From NCBI RefSeq assembly GCF_015832195.1, contig NW_024037374.1:3437331-3501330 (forward strand): a stretch of 64,000 nt of DNA, in the 5' to 3' direction. The notes under the pieces were generated by a model. The model searched no databases. It had not been told where the DNA came from and saw nothing but the letters and a program-made list of their open reading frames with translations. Numbering within the stretch: position 1 is the stretch's first letter; each line of letters opens with the position of its first letter. This document shows, piece after piece, positions 47,801 to 59,590 of the stretch. Origin of the DNA: Motacilla alba alba. Lineage: Eukaryota > Chordata > Aves > Passeriformes > Motacillidae. The position numbers and the translations under genes were made by a program.

Positions 47801-50279
47801 TGCTGACCATGGGGGTTTTTGGGGTTGGTTTTGGGTTTTTGGGGTATTTACAGACCCATGGGGTGGTTTTGGGGGTGGTTTTTGGGCTTTTTGGGGTCTT
47901 GGGGTTTTTAGTGGCCCACGGTTTTTTTGGGGAGTGGTTTTGGGTTTGGGGTGTTTCCTGATCTAGGGGTTTATTTTGGGGTGTTTTTGGAGTTTTTGGG
48001 GTTTTTGGGGTATTTGCTGACTGGGTTTTTTTGGGGTGGTTTCGGGGAATTTTGGGTATTTGTTGACTCTGGGATTGTTTTTTTGAGGTGGTTTTGGGTT
48101 TTTTGTGGAATTCGCTGCCTCATGGTTTTTTTGGGGGTGATTTTTTTGGTTTTTGGGGTATTTGCTGACCCAGGGTTTTTTTTGGGGTGGTTTCGGGGAT
48201 TTTTGGGTATTTGTTGACCCTGGGGTCTTTTTTTTTTGGGTGGTTTTGGTGTTTTTGGGGAATTCGCTGACTCAGCTTTTTTTTTGGGGGTGGTTTTCGG
48301 CTTTTTGGGGCATTCCTTGACCATGGGATTTTTTTGGGGTGATTTTTGGGGTTTTGAGGGTATTTGCTGACCCCGGGGGGTTATTTTGGGGTGGTTTTGG
48401 GGTTTTTGGGGTATTTTCTGACCCAGTGTTTTTTTTGTTTTTTTTTTTTTGAGGGGATTTCCCGCCCCCAGCTCAGTTCGACTTCCTCCCATTGGTCATC
48501 GGTGGCGTCGTGGGCGTGGCCTTGCTGCTCCTGGTGATCCTATTGGCTACTTGGCTGTGCCGGAGGAGGAGGGGTCAGTGGGGGGGAGGGGAGGAGTTGG
48601 ACCCCAAATTGTCCCCAAATTGTCCCCAAATCGTCCCCAAATCTCCCATTTTAACCCCAAAATTCCCCTGATCAGGCCAAAAGTAGAAAATGTTGCCCTC
48701 AAATCGCCGATTTTAACCCAAATTTCTCTATTTTAGTCCCAAATTTTTCTATTTTGACCCCAATTTCCCCACTTGAATCCCAAATTCCCCATTTGATCCC
48801 CAAATCGACCCAATTTTCCCATTTTAACCCAAATTTCTGCATTTTAGTCCAAAAAACACCCTTTTGCCCCCAGAAGTCCAATTTTGACCCAAGTTTTCAT
48901 AATTTTACTTCAGAATTGACTCTTTTGCCCCAAATTTCCCATTTTTGACCCCAAAATTGTCGCCAAAGCACCCGTTTGAACCCAAACTTCTCCAGTTTTG
49001 GCCCAAAATGGGCCCCTCTGCCCCTAAATTGCCCCTTTTGATCCCAAAATCATCCCCAAATCTCCCATTTTTACTCAAATTCCGCAAATTTACACCAAAA
49101 CCGTCCCATTCAGCCCCAAAAATTGGCCATTTAGCCCCTAATTACGCATTTTGGCGCCTCAAAATTTCCTGGAAATCGTAAATTTAACCCAGATCGGTCA
49201 AATTTACCCCAGAATCGGCCATTTTGGCCCCAGGTTGGCCATTTTGGCCCCATTTTGACCTAATTTTCCCCTTTTCCATCCAAAAGTTAACATTTTTGCC
49301 CTCAAAATTTCCCATTTTGACCCCAAATTTCCCATTTTAGCCCAAAATTAAACATTTTTTTCTCCCCAAAATTGCCCATTCCCCCCCCTCCAATTTTCCT
49401 CTTTGCACAAAAAATTGGCCGTTTTGCCCCGGATTGCCCAGTCTGACCCCAGATTTGCCCTTTCTCTCCCAAAACCGCCGATTTGACCCTAAATTCACCA
49501 AAATTGCCAAATTTCTCGCCACAAACCCCATTTTGCCCTAACCTCCCCCTTTTAACACCAAAACTGAGCTCTCCTCACCCCCAATTTCTCATTTTTGACT
49601 AAAATTTGCAGGTTTTGCCCCAAAATTTGCCCATCTGCCCCCAAACGGCCCGTTTTGACCCCAAAATCCCCCATTTCGATCCCAAAATTCCCCGTTTCCC
49701 CCAAATCCTGACATTTCCCCCCAAAATTCCCACATTTCCCCCAAAATCCCCATATTTCCCCCAAAATTCCCATTTTCACGCCAAATTTCCCCTTTTCCTC
49801 CCAACCCAGATTCTCCCTCTCCCAGACTCCCAATTTTCAACCCCAAGTCGCCCCAAAATTTGCCTTTTTACCCTCAAATCCCTCATTTTCGCCCCAAATT
49901 CTCTATTTCGAGCCCAGAACTTTGATTTATGCCGCCAAAAACCCCTCATTTTACCCCCAAAACTTTGATTTTCCCCCCAAAAATCACCACATTTCTTCCA
50001 AATTTCCCCTTTTCCCCCCAAAATGTTTGCATTTTGTCCCCAAACCACCTCAAAAATTCCCAATTCGGCTCCTAAAATCTCCTTTTTCACCCCCAAAATC
50101 CTCAATCCCCTCCATATCCTTTTTCCCGCCCCCAAATCGCTCTTTTCCCCCCCAAATGGCTCCTTTTGCCCAAAATGTTGGTTTTTCACCCCAATCCAGG
50201 GGGTTCCCGCTGGCGGGGGCTGAGCCCCGGCGACGACACCGGGACCCTCCGCATGGGGGACCTCGATGTGGCCACCTGA
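41855..50279 (+). CDS. Ig-superfamily membrane receptor, last four exons (Fc-receptor/leukocyte-receptor-like)
   Basis: Exons are 41855-42154 (Ig domain), 44737-45040 (Ig domain), 48472-48573 (transmembrane) and 50200-50279 (tail, stop TGA 50277-50279). All use GT-AG sites with phase-1 boundaries, as in Ig receptor genes. Ig 1 has cysteines in LVFFCTAP and GNFSCRYEE and N-glycosylation sites (NLT, NQT, NFS). Ig 2 has LRLTCAAP and GNFSCRLEEE. The membrane exon encodes FLPLVIGGVVGVALLLLVIL then WLCRRRR. The tail is only about 26 residues (ending GDLDVAT) with no tyrosine motif, and no charged residue lies inside the membrane segment. Ig 2 is 304 bp, one base more than phase allows. An extra G near 44873 (GAGGGTGACG) shifts the frame, so either the allele is broken or the assembly has an error. 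Signal peptide and any further Ig domains lie in the gap. A relation to FCRL or LRC receptors is inferred from domain style. Confidence 0.75.
42250..43905 (+). repeat. Intronic minisatellite, TTTGGTTGGG / TCATGGTTGGG
   Basis: About 1.65 kb of near-continuous GGTTGGGTTTGGTTGGGTCA-type units of 10 and 11 bp, fully G/T on the coding strand apart from TCATGG. A segment is duplicated (42950-43040 and 43070-43160). It fills most of the intron between the two Ig exons. Confidence 0.95.
43925..44640 (+). repeat. Intronic tandem repeat, ~175-190-bp unit
   Basis: Four copies with the shared run TTCTTCTCCATCTTCTCC, TTTTTGGGCCATTTTTAGGC and CAACGTCATGGTGGAACCTC. Copies differ in the number of CCATCTTCT triplet-like blocks. 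The array ends about 100 bp before the second Ig exon. Confidence 0.9.
45130..46090 (+). repeat. Intronic minisatellite, GACCACACCCA / AAATGGCCACACCC
   Basis: C/A-rich units of 11 to about 75 bp: ATGACCACACCCCCAAATGG, CCACACCCTCCCATTGGCCA and ATCAAATTAGCCACACCCA. It sits directly 3' of the second Ig exon and switches abruptly at about 46090 to a G/T-rich array. Confidence 0.95.
46090..48460 (+). repeat. Intronic minisatellite, TTTTTGGGGTATTTGCTGACCC
   Basis: About 2.4 kb of units of roughly 50-60 bp, built from TTTTGGGGTGGTTTTGGGG and TATTTGCTGACCCAGGG. A larger segment of about 700 bp is duplicated (approximately 46700-47120 and 47400-47830). It ends at the T-tract and acceptor of the transmembrane exon. 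Confidence 0.95.
48590..50190 (+). repeat. Intronic minisatellite, CCCCAAATTTTGACCC
   Basis: C/A/T-rich short units (about 16-25 bp) such as TTTTGACCCCAAAATTGCCC fill the whole last intron. Strand composition is the reverse of the preceding array: C-rich rather than G-rich on the coding strand. Confidence 0.92.
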
Positions 50280-50289
50280 GCCAGGCCAC

Positions 50290-51060
50290 GCCCACCAAGA
50301 TGGCTGCCGGTGCGCCCAGACCTCACCCCCAAGATGGCCGACAACATGGAGATCACACCCCCACATCCTGATCAAACCACGCCCCCAAGATGGCCGACAA
50401 CATGGAGATCACACCCCCACATCCTGATCAAACCACGCCCCCAAGATGGCTGACAAAATGGAGATCGCACCCCCAAATCCTGATCAAACCACGCCCCCAA
50501 GATGGCCGACAACATGGAGATCACACCCCCACATCCTGATCAAACCACGCCCCCAAGATGGCTGACAACATGGAGATCGCACCCCCAAATCCTGATCAAA
50601 CCACGCCCCCAAGATGGCTGACAAAATGGAGATCGCACTGCCAAATCCTGATCAAACCACGCCCCCAAGATGGCTGACAACATGGAGATCGCACCCCCAA
50701 ATCCTGATCAAACCACGCCCCCAAGATGGCCGACAAGATGGAGATCACACCCCCAAATCCTGATCAAACCACGCCCCCAAGATGGCCGACAAAATGGAGA
50801 TCGCACCCCCAAATCCTGATCAAACCACGCCCCCAAGATGGCCGACAACATGGAGATCGCACCCCCAAATCCTGATCAAACCACGCCCCCAAGATGGCCG
50901 ACAAGATGGAGATCGCACCCCCAAATCCTGATCAAACCACGCCCCCAAGATGGCTGACAAGATGGAGATCGAACCCCCAAATCCTGATCAAACCACGCCC
51001 CCAAGATGGCCGACAACTTGCAGACCACGCCCACAAATGGCATCAAGACCACGCCCCCAA
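50290..51060 (+). repeat. 56-bp tandem array with AAGATGGC motif
   Basis: Thirteen copies start AAGATGGC at 50331, 50387, 50443, 50499, 50555, 50611, 50667, 50723, 50779, 50835, 50891, 50947 and 51003, exactly 56 bp apart with no indels. Other unit parts are ACATGGAGATC and CCTGATCAAACCACGCCC. Scattered relatives continue to about 51300. Confidence 0.97.
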
Positions 51061-51235
51061 TATGGCTGACAACTGACAGAGCACACCCCCAGCTGATGCT
51101 AAGGCCACGCCCCAAGATGGCTGATGACTCGCAGGCCACTCCCCCAATTATGGCATGACCACGCCCCCCTGATGGACGACAGCTTGCATGTCACGCCCCC
51201 AAAATGGCATCCAGGCCACGCCCCCAAACGGCAGA

Positions 51236-51243
51236 GAAAATAA
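51236..51243 (+). terminator. Candidate polyadenylation signal
   Basis: AATAAA within GAGAAAATAAAGGCC lies about 0.96 kb past the receptor stop. No other AATAAA was noted between the stop and this site. Use is unproven. Confidence 0.3.
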
Positions 51244-51384
51244 AGGCCACACCTCCAAGATGGCCACAGATGTTGAGGCCCCGCCTCCAAAATGGCGGCA
51301 GTGGGTGGGGCCGGGCCAAGGCAGCCAATGGGAATTGGTGGATCCGATAGTGCTGTGTCCTGATTGGTCTGTTTGGATTTGGGG

Positions 51385-52245
51385 GCTATTTATGCAAATC
51401 AGATGCTAATGAGGGGGTGAAGACGGTCTATTGCAGGGGTCCTAGGGTGGTTGGGGGGTTTTTATGCAAATGAGATGCTAATGAGGGGTGTGGGAGAATC
51501 CTTGGAGGTGTTCTGGGGATTTCGTGTGCATTAAGGCCTTCTTATGCAAATGAGATGTTAATGAGGGCTCTGGGAGAGTTCTCTGTGGGGGTTGAGAATA
51601 TCAAGGGCTCCTTATGCAAATGAGATGCTAATGAGCGGCACAGCACAGTTACTTGATGGGTCCTGGGGGTATTTTGGGGGCTGTTAAGAAACATTTATGC
51701 AAATGAGATGCAAATAAGGACCACAGGCAGGTTCTCTGTGGGGGTGTTTGGGGGAGAAAATTAATGGGTTCTTATGCAAATGGGATGCTAATGAGGGGCT
51801 GTAGACTGTCTCAGCAGGGGTCCTTGAGGAGATTTGGGGAATATTTATGCTAATGAGATGCTAATGAGGGAGGTGGTGGCGTTGTCTGTGGCAGTTGAGT
51901 ATATTACGGGATTCTTATGCAAATGAGATGCTAATGAGTGGCACAGCACAGTTACTTGATGGGTCCTGGAGGTATTTGGGGGCTGTTAGGAAACATTTAT
52001 GCAAATGAGATGCAAATAAGGACCACAGGCAGGTTCTCTGTGGGGGTGTTTGGGGGAGGAAATTAATGGGTCCTTATGCAAATTATATGCTAATGAGGGC
52101 CATAGGACAGTTACTTGAAAGGTCCTGGGGGTGTCTGGGCTGTGTTTATGCAAATGATATGCAAATTCGGGCGGCAGGCGGGATCTGTGAGGGGGCGTTT
52201 GGGGGAGGGAATGACGGGGTTCTTATGCAAATTATATGCTAATGA
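51385..52245 (+). repeat. ~75-bp array carrying ATGCAAAT octamers
   Basis: Twelve units, each with TTATGCAAATGAGATGCTAAT or a variant. Exact ATGCAAAT occurs 14 times: 51392, 51474, 51544, 51614, 51697, 51708, 51774, 51917, 51999, 52010, 52076, 52148, 52159 and 52224. One unit (51847) has ATGCTAAT instead. Two-unit higher-order periodicity is visible (51614-51774 against 51917-52076). Confidence 0.95.
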
Positions 52246-52299
52246 GGGGATCGATCAGGGTGGGGCTGGGACCGGTGGGTGCCGGGAGGAGCCGGAACT

Positions 52300-55200
52300 G
52301 GGAACGAACGACGGGATCCACCGGGGGGGGGTGGGATCCGAGGGATCCAATGGGATCCGCTGGGTTTGGGGTGTCTGGAGCCAGGAATTCCGGGATCCAC
52401 TGGATCCAATGGGATCCACCGCGATTGGGGTGTCTGGAGCCAGGAATTCCGGGATCCACCGGATCCAATGGGATCCACCGCGATTGGGGTGCCTGGAGCC
52501 GGGATCCGCTGGGATGGGATCCACGGGATCCACTGGGATCCGCTGGGTTTGGGGGATCTGGAGCCAGGAATTCCGGGATCCACCGCGATTGGGGTGTCTG
52601 GAGCCGGGATCCGCTGGGATGGGATCCACTGGGATCCACTGGGATCCGCTGGGTTTGGGGTGTCTGGAGCCGGGATCCGCTGGGATGGGATCCACTGGGA
52701 TCCGCTGGGTTTGGGGTGTCTGGAGCCAGGAATTCCGGGATCCACCGCGATTGGGGTGCCTGGAGCCGGGATCCGCTGGGATGGGATCCACTGGATCCAA
52801 TGGGATCCGCCGGGTTTGGGGGATGTGGAGCCGGGATCCGCTGGGATGGGATCCACTGGATCCACTGGGATCCGCTGGGTTTGGGGGATCTGGAGCCAGG
52901 AATTCCGGGATCCACTGGATCCAATGGGATCCACCGCGATTGGGGTGCCTGGAGGAGGGATCCGCTGGGATGGGATCCACGGGATCCGCTGGGATCCGCT
53001 GGGTTTGGGGGATCTGGAGCCAGGAATTCCGGGATCCACTGGATCCAATGGGATCCACAGCATCCACGATCTGCCAGGTTTTGGGGTCCTGGAGCTGGGA
53101 ATTCCAGGATCCACTGGATCCAATGGGATCTGCCAGGTTTGGGGTGCCTGGAGCTGGGATCTGCTGGGATGGGATCCACGGGATCCACTGGGATCCGCCA
53201 GGTTTGGGGTGCCTGGAGCCGGGATCTGCTGGCATGGGACCCACCAGGTTTGGGGTGCCTGGAGCCGGGAACTCCGGATCCACTGGATCAGTGATCAGCT
53301 GGGTTTGGGGTGCCTGGAACCGGGATCTGCTGGGGTGGGATCCATTGGATCCGGGATCTGCTGGGTTTGGGGTGCCTGGAGCCGGGATCCGCTGGGATGG
53401 GATCCACTGGATCCAATGGGATCTGCCGGGTTTGGGGGATCCAGAGCCAGGAATTCCGGGATCCACTGGATCCAATGGGATCCACCGCGATTGGGGTGTC
53501 TGGAGCCGGGATCCGCTGGGATGGGATCCACTGGATCCACTGGGATCCGCTGGGTTTGGGGGACCTGGAGCCAGGAATTCCGGGATCCACTGGATCCAAT
53601 GGGATCCGCCGCGATTGGGGTGTCTGGAGCCGGGATCCACTGGGATGGGATCCACTGGATCCACTGGGATCCGCCGGGTTTGGGGATCTGGAGCCGGGAT
53701 CCGCTGGGATGGGATCCACTGGGATCCACTGGGATCCGCTGGGTTTGGGGGATCCGGAGCCAGGAATTCCGGGATCCACCGCGATTGGGGTGTCTGGAGC
53801 CGGGATCCGCTGGGATGGGATCCACTGGATCCAATGGGATCCACATCATCCACGATCCGCCAGGTTTTGGGGTCCTGGAGCTGGGAATTCCAGGATCCAC
53901 TGGATCCAATGGGATCCGCCAGGTCTGGGGTGCCTGGAGCCGGGAACTCCGGATCCACTGGATCAGTGATCAGCTGGGTTTGGGGTGCCTGGAACCGGGA
54001 TCTGCTGGGGTGGGATGCACTGGATCCGGGATCTGCTGGGTTTGGGGTGCCTGGAGCCGGGATCTGCTGGGATGAGATCCAGTGGATCCAATGGGATCTG
54101 CCGGGTTTGGGGGATCCAGAGCCAGGAATTCCGGGATCCACTGGATCCAATGGGATCCACCGCGATTGGGGTGTCTGGAGCTGGGATCCGCTGGGATGGG
54201 ATCCACTGGATCCACCGGGATCCGCTGGGTTTGGGGGATCCGGAGCCAGGAATTCCGGGATCCACTGGATCCACTGGGATCCACAGTGATTGGGGTGTCT
54301 GGAGCCGGGATCCACTGGGATGGGATCCACTGGATCCACTGGGATCCGCTGGGTTTGGGGGATCTGGAGCCAGGAATTCCGGGATCCACTGGATCCAACA
54401 GGATCCGCCGCGATTGGGGTGTCCGGAGCCGGGATCCGCTGGGATGGGATCCACTGGATCCAATGGGATCCGCTGGGTTTGGGGGATCTGGAGCCAGGAA
54501 TTCCGGGATCCACTGGATCCACTGGGATCCACCACGATTGGGGTGTCTGGAGCCGGGATCCGCTGGGATGGGATCCACTGGATCCAATGGGATCCACCGC
54601 GATTGGGGTGTCTGGAGCCGGGATCCGCTGGGATGGGATCCACGGGATCCACTGGGATCCGCTGGGTTTGGGGGATCTGGAGCCAGGAATTCCGGGATCC
54701 ACTGGATCCAATGGGATCCGCCGCGATTGGGGTGTCTGGAGCCGGGATCCGCTGGGATGGGATCCACTGGATCCACTGGGATCCGCCGGGTTTGGGGTGT
54801 CTGGAGCCAGGAATTCCGGGATCCACCGCGATTGGGGTGTCTGGAGCCGGGATCCGCTGGGATGGGATCCACTGGATCCAATGGGATCCACCGCGATTGG
54901 GGTGTCTGGAGCCGGGATCCGCTGGGATGGGATCCACGGGATCCACTGGGATCCGCTGGGTTTGGGGGATCTGGAGCCAGGAATTCCGGGATCCACTGGA
55001 TCCAATGGGATCCGCCGCGATTGGGGTGTCTGGAGCCGGGATCCGCTGGGATGGGATCCACTGGATCCACTGGGATCCGCCGGGTTTGGGGTGTCTGGAG
55101 CCAGGAATTCCGGGATCCACCGCGATTGGGGTGTCTGGAGCCGGGATCCGCTGGGATGGGATCCACTGGATCCACTGGGATCCACAGCATCCACGATCCG

Positions 55201-55950
55201 CCAGGTTTGGGGGTCCTGGAGCTGGGAATTCCAGGATCCACTGGATCCAATGGGATCTGCCAGGTCTGGGGTGCCTGGAGCCGGGAACTCCGGATCCACT
55301 GGATCAGTGATCAGCTGGGTTTGGGGTGCCTGGAACCGGGATCTGCTGGGGTGGGATCCATTGGATCCGGGATCCACCAGGTTTGGGGTGCCTGGAACCG
55401 GGATCTGCTGGGATGGGATCCACTGGATCCAATGGGATCCACCAGATTTGGGGTGCCTGGAGCCGGGAACTCCGGATCCACTGGATCAGTGATCAGCTGG
55501 GTTTGGGGTGCCTGGAACCAGGATCTGCTGGGGTGGGATGCACTGGATCCGGGATCTGCTGGGTTTGGGGTGCCTGGAGCACGGATCTGCTGGGATGGGA
55601 TCCACTGGATCCGGGATCCGCTGGGTTTGGGGTGCCTGGAGCCGGGATCTGCTGGGGTGGGATGCACTGGATCCGGGATCTGCTGGGTTTGGGGTGCCTG
55701 GAGCCGGGATCTGCTGGGATGAGATCCACTGGATCCGGGATCCGCTGGGTTTGGGGGTCCTGGAGCTGGGAACTCCGGATCCACTGGATCGGGGATCTGC
55801 CGGGTTTGGGGTGCCTGGACCTGGGATCTCCTGGGACTTGGATCAACAGGGTCCGCTGGGATCTGCTGGGATGGGATCAACAGGATCCACTGGAATCTGC
55901 AGGATCCGGGATCCGCTGGGTTTGGGGGTCCTGGAGCTGGGACGTGATCC
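52300..55950 (+). repeat. GGATCC-rich tandem array with higher-order units
   Basis: Units are built from GGGATCCACTGGATCCAATG, GGGATCCGCTGGGTTTGGGG and TCTGGAGCCAGGAATTCC. A 294-bp higher-order unit is repeated in tandem at about 54601-54894 and 54895-55188. Larger blocks recur near 53060, 53850 and 55190 (CATCCACGATCTGCCAGG-like). Long open frames exist on both strands because units lack stops; they are not genes. Confidence 0.97.
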
Positions 55951-58900
55951 ACTGGATCCGGGTTTGGGTGTTCTGGACCCGGGAACTCCGGGATCCAGTG
56001 GATCCTCCAGGTTTGGGGGTTATGGAACTGGGATCTGCTGGGATGGGATCCAATGGATCTGGGATCTGCTGGGCTTGGGGTTTCTGGAAGGGGCATCCAC
56101 TGGGATGGGATCTGCTGGGATGGGATCTGCTGGGTTTGGGGTGTCTAGAACTGGGATCTGTGGGACTGGGACCAACAGGATCTGCTGGGATCTGCTGGAT
56201 CAGGGATCTGCTGGCTTTGGGTTTCCTGGGTCAGGGATCCACTGGGGCTGGGATTTGCCAGGTCCGGGATCTGCCGGGTTTGGGGGTTCTGGAGCTGGGA
56301 ACTCCGGGATCCACTGGGGCTGGGATCTGCCGGATCAGGGATCAGTGGATGCAGGGATGATCCCAAGCTGGGATCTCTGGATCTGGGATCTCTGGGGTCT
56401 GCTGGATCTGGGATCTGCGGCTGCAGCGATGATCCCAAACTGGGATCTCTGGGATCTGCTGGGCCTGGGATCCACGGCAGCTGGGGCTGGGATCTGCTGG
56501 ATCCGGGATTTGCCAACTTCGGGGGGTTCTCGATCAGGGTTCTGCTGGGTTTGGGGTGTCTGGCACTGGGATCCACTGGGATGGGATCTGCTGGAATCTG
56601 GGATCCGCTGGGACTGGGATCTGCCGGCTTTGGGGCTTCGGGAGCTGGGATCTCCGGGGTCCGCTGGATCCGAGAGCCATCAAGGTCAGGAGGTTGGGAT
56701 CTGCTGGGATGGGATCTGCTGGGCTTGGGACTTTGGGGTCAGGGATCTGATGGATCTGGGATCTGCCGGATCCGGGATCTGCCGCGTTTGGGGTTTCCAG
56801 GTCAGGGATCTGCTGGGCTGGGATCCACCGGGGCTGGGATCTGTCGGTTTTGGGATCTGCCAGGTTTGATGTTTCCGAGTCAGGGATCTGCTGGGATGGG
56901 ATCCACCGGGGCCGGGATCTGCAGGATCAGGGGGTCAGTGGATGCAGGGACGATCCTAAGCTGGGATCTCCGGGATCTGCTGGGCTCGGAATCTGGTTTT
57001 GACCCAGGATCTCCTGCAGCTGGGAAATGCCAGGCTGGGATCCGCTGGATCTGGGAGCCACCCAGCCTGGGATCTGCTGGGCCCGGAGCTGCCACGCCGG
57101 GATCGACTGGACCTGGGATTAACAGCTGCTGGGGCTGGGATCTGCTGGGATGGAGATCTGCTGGGATCCAGGATCTGCTGGGATCCGGGATCCATTGGAT
57201 CTGGGATCAGCTGGGGCTGGGATGATCTGGGACTGGAATATCTGGAATCAGGGATCTCCTGGAGCCGGGATCCACTGGAGCTGGGGCAGTCGCTCTGTGG
57301 GGATCTGGGCATGGGATATGCCAGAACCCACCGGATCTGGGATCTGCCGGGGCTGGGATCCACTGGGGCTGGGATAGGTGAGACTGGGATCTGCTGGGAC
57401 CCACCGGATCTGGGATCTGCTGGGACCAGGATCTTCTGGCCCTGGGATTGGCTGGACTGGGATCAGCTGGGCTGGGGATCTGCTGGGACTGGGATCCACT
57501 GGCTCTGGGATCAGCTGGGGCTGGGATTGGCTGGGGCTGGGATGATCTGGGATCCGGGATCTCCCGGAGCTGGGGCAGTCACTCTGTGGGGATCTGAGCA
57601 TGGGATCTGCCGGGGCTGGGATCCACTGGGGCTGGGATAGGTGAGACTGGGATTTGTCGGGACCCACTGGATCTGGGATCTGCCGGGGCTGGGATCTTCC
57701 AGGAACAGGATCTTCTGGCCCTGGGATCTGCTGGCCCTGGGATTGGCTGGGGCTGGGATCAGCTGGGGCTGGGACGAGCCGGAACAGGAATATCTGGGAT
57801 CTGCCAAGGCTGGGATCTGCAGTTCCATGACCCAGCGGATCCGGGATCTACCGGAGCCAGGAACGGAAGCTCCGGGATCTACTGGGGCTGGGATCTGTGG
57901 GGGTTGGGATCTGCTGGGACCAGGATCTTCTGGCCCTGGGATTGGCTGGGGATGGGATCAGCTGGGCCTGGGATTGGCTGGGACTTGAATATCTGGGATC
58001 CAGGATCTCCCTGAGCTGGGATCCAATGGAGCTGGGGCAGTCGCTCTGTGGGGATCTGAGCATGGGATCTGCCGGGGCTGGGATCCACTGGGGCTGGGAT
58101 AGGTGAGACTGGGATCTGCTGGGACCCACCAGATCCGGGATCTGCTGGGGCTGGGATCTGCTGGGACCAGGATCTTCTGGCCCTGGGATTGGCTGGGGAT
58201 GGGATCAGCTGGGCCTGGGATTGGCTGGGACTTGACTATCTGGGATCCGGGATCTCCCTGAGCTGGGATCCAATGGAGCTGGGGCAGTCGCTCAGTGGGG
58301 ATCTGAGCATGGGATCTGCCGGGGCTGGGATCCACTGGGGTTGGGATAGGCGAGACTGGGATCTGCTGGGACCCACCGGATCCGGGATCTGCCGGGGCTG
58401 GGATCCACTGGGGCTGGGATAGGTGAGACTGGGATCTCCTGGGACCCACCGGATCTGGGATCTGCCGGGGCTGGGATCCACTGGGATTGGGATAGGTGAG
58501 ACTGGGATCTGCGGGACCCACCGGATCCGGGATCTGCCGGGGCTGGGATCTGCTGGGACCAGGATCTTCTGGCCCTGGGATCTGCTGGCCCTGGGATTGG
58601 CTGGGGCTGGGATCTGCCGGGGCTGGGACGAGCTGGAACAGGAATCTCTGGGATCTGCCAAGGCTGGGATGTGGAGCTCCGGGACCCAGCAGATCCGGGA
58701 TCTACCGGAGCCAGGAACGGAAGCTCCAGGATCTACTGGGATCTGTGGGGGTTGGGATCTGCTGGGACCAGGATCTTCTGGCCCTGGGATTGGCTGGGGA
58801 TGGGATCAGCTGGGCCTGGGATTGGCTGGGACTTGAATATCTGGGATCCGGGATCTCCCTGAGCTGGGATCCAATGGAGCTGGGGCAGTCGCTCAGTGGG

Positions 58901-59590
58901 GATCTGAGCATGGGATCTGCCGGGGCTGGGATCCACTGGGGTTGGGATAGGTGAGACTGGGATCTGCGGGACCCACCGGATCCGGGATCTGCCGGGGCTG
59001 GGATCCACTGGGATTGGGATAGGTGAGACTGGGATTTGTTGGGACCCACCGGATCCAGGATCTGCCGGGGCTGGGATCTTCCAGGACACGGATCTTCTGG
59101 CCCTGGGATCTGCTGGCCCTGGGATTGGCTGGGGCTGGGATCAGCTGGGGCTGGGACGAGCCGGAACAGGAATATCTGGGATCTGCCAAGGCTGGGATCT
59201 GCAGTTCCATGACCCAGCGGATCCGGGATCTACCGGAGCCAGGAACGGAAGCTCTGGGATCTACTGGGGCTGGGATCTGCTGGGGTTGGGACAGGTGGAA
59301 CTGGGATTGGCTGAGACCCACTGAATCCGGGATCTACCAGAACCAAGACCCGAGGCTCTGGGATCTGCTGGTCCTGGGATCCACAGGCGCCGGGCTGAGC
59401 TGGAACGGGAATCTCTGGGATCTGGGATCTGCCGAGGCCGGGATCTGCAGCTCCACGACCCACTGGATCTGGAACCCAGCGGAGCCGGGAACTGAAGCTC
59501 TGGGATCTGCCAGACCTGGGATCCACGGGATCCAGGATCGAAAGCCCCCAGGACTGGCTGGAACGGGAATCCCGGGGGTCTGCCAGGGCC
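55950..59590 (+). repeat. Diverged continuation, GGGATCTGCTGGG units
   Basis: The same GGGATCTGCTGGGACTGGGA theme is more diverged and gradually loses GGATCC. From about 57290 a unit of roughly 300-350 bp with TGGGGCAGTCGCTCTGTGGG and GGATAGGTGAGACTGGGAT recurs (near 57290, 57560, 58035, 58280 and 58880). Confidence 0.92.

Noticed and set aside
46175..48217. Phe/Gly/Trp-rich plus-strand frames that look like membrane segments
   Set aside because: Repetitive translation of the TTTTTGGGG intronic array; hydrophobicity comes from TTT and GGG codons.
50290..51060. Regular 56-bp repeats considered as a CRISPR array
   Set aside because: The whole unit is repeated with no unique spacers, and the context is vertebrate.
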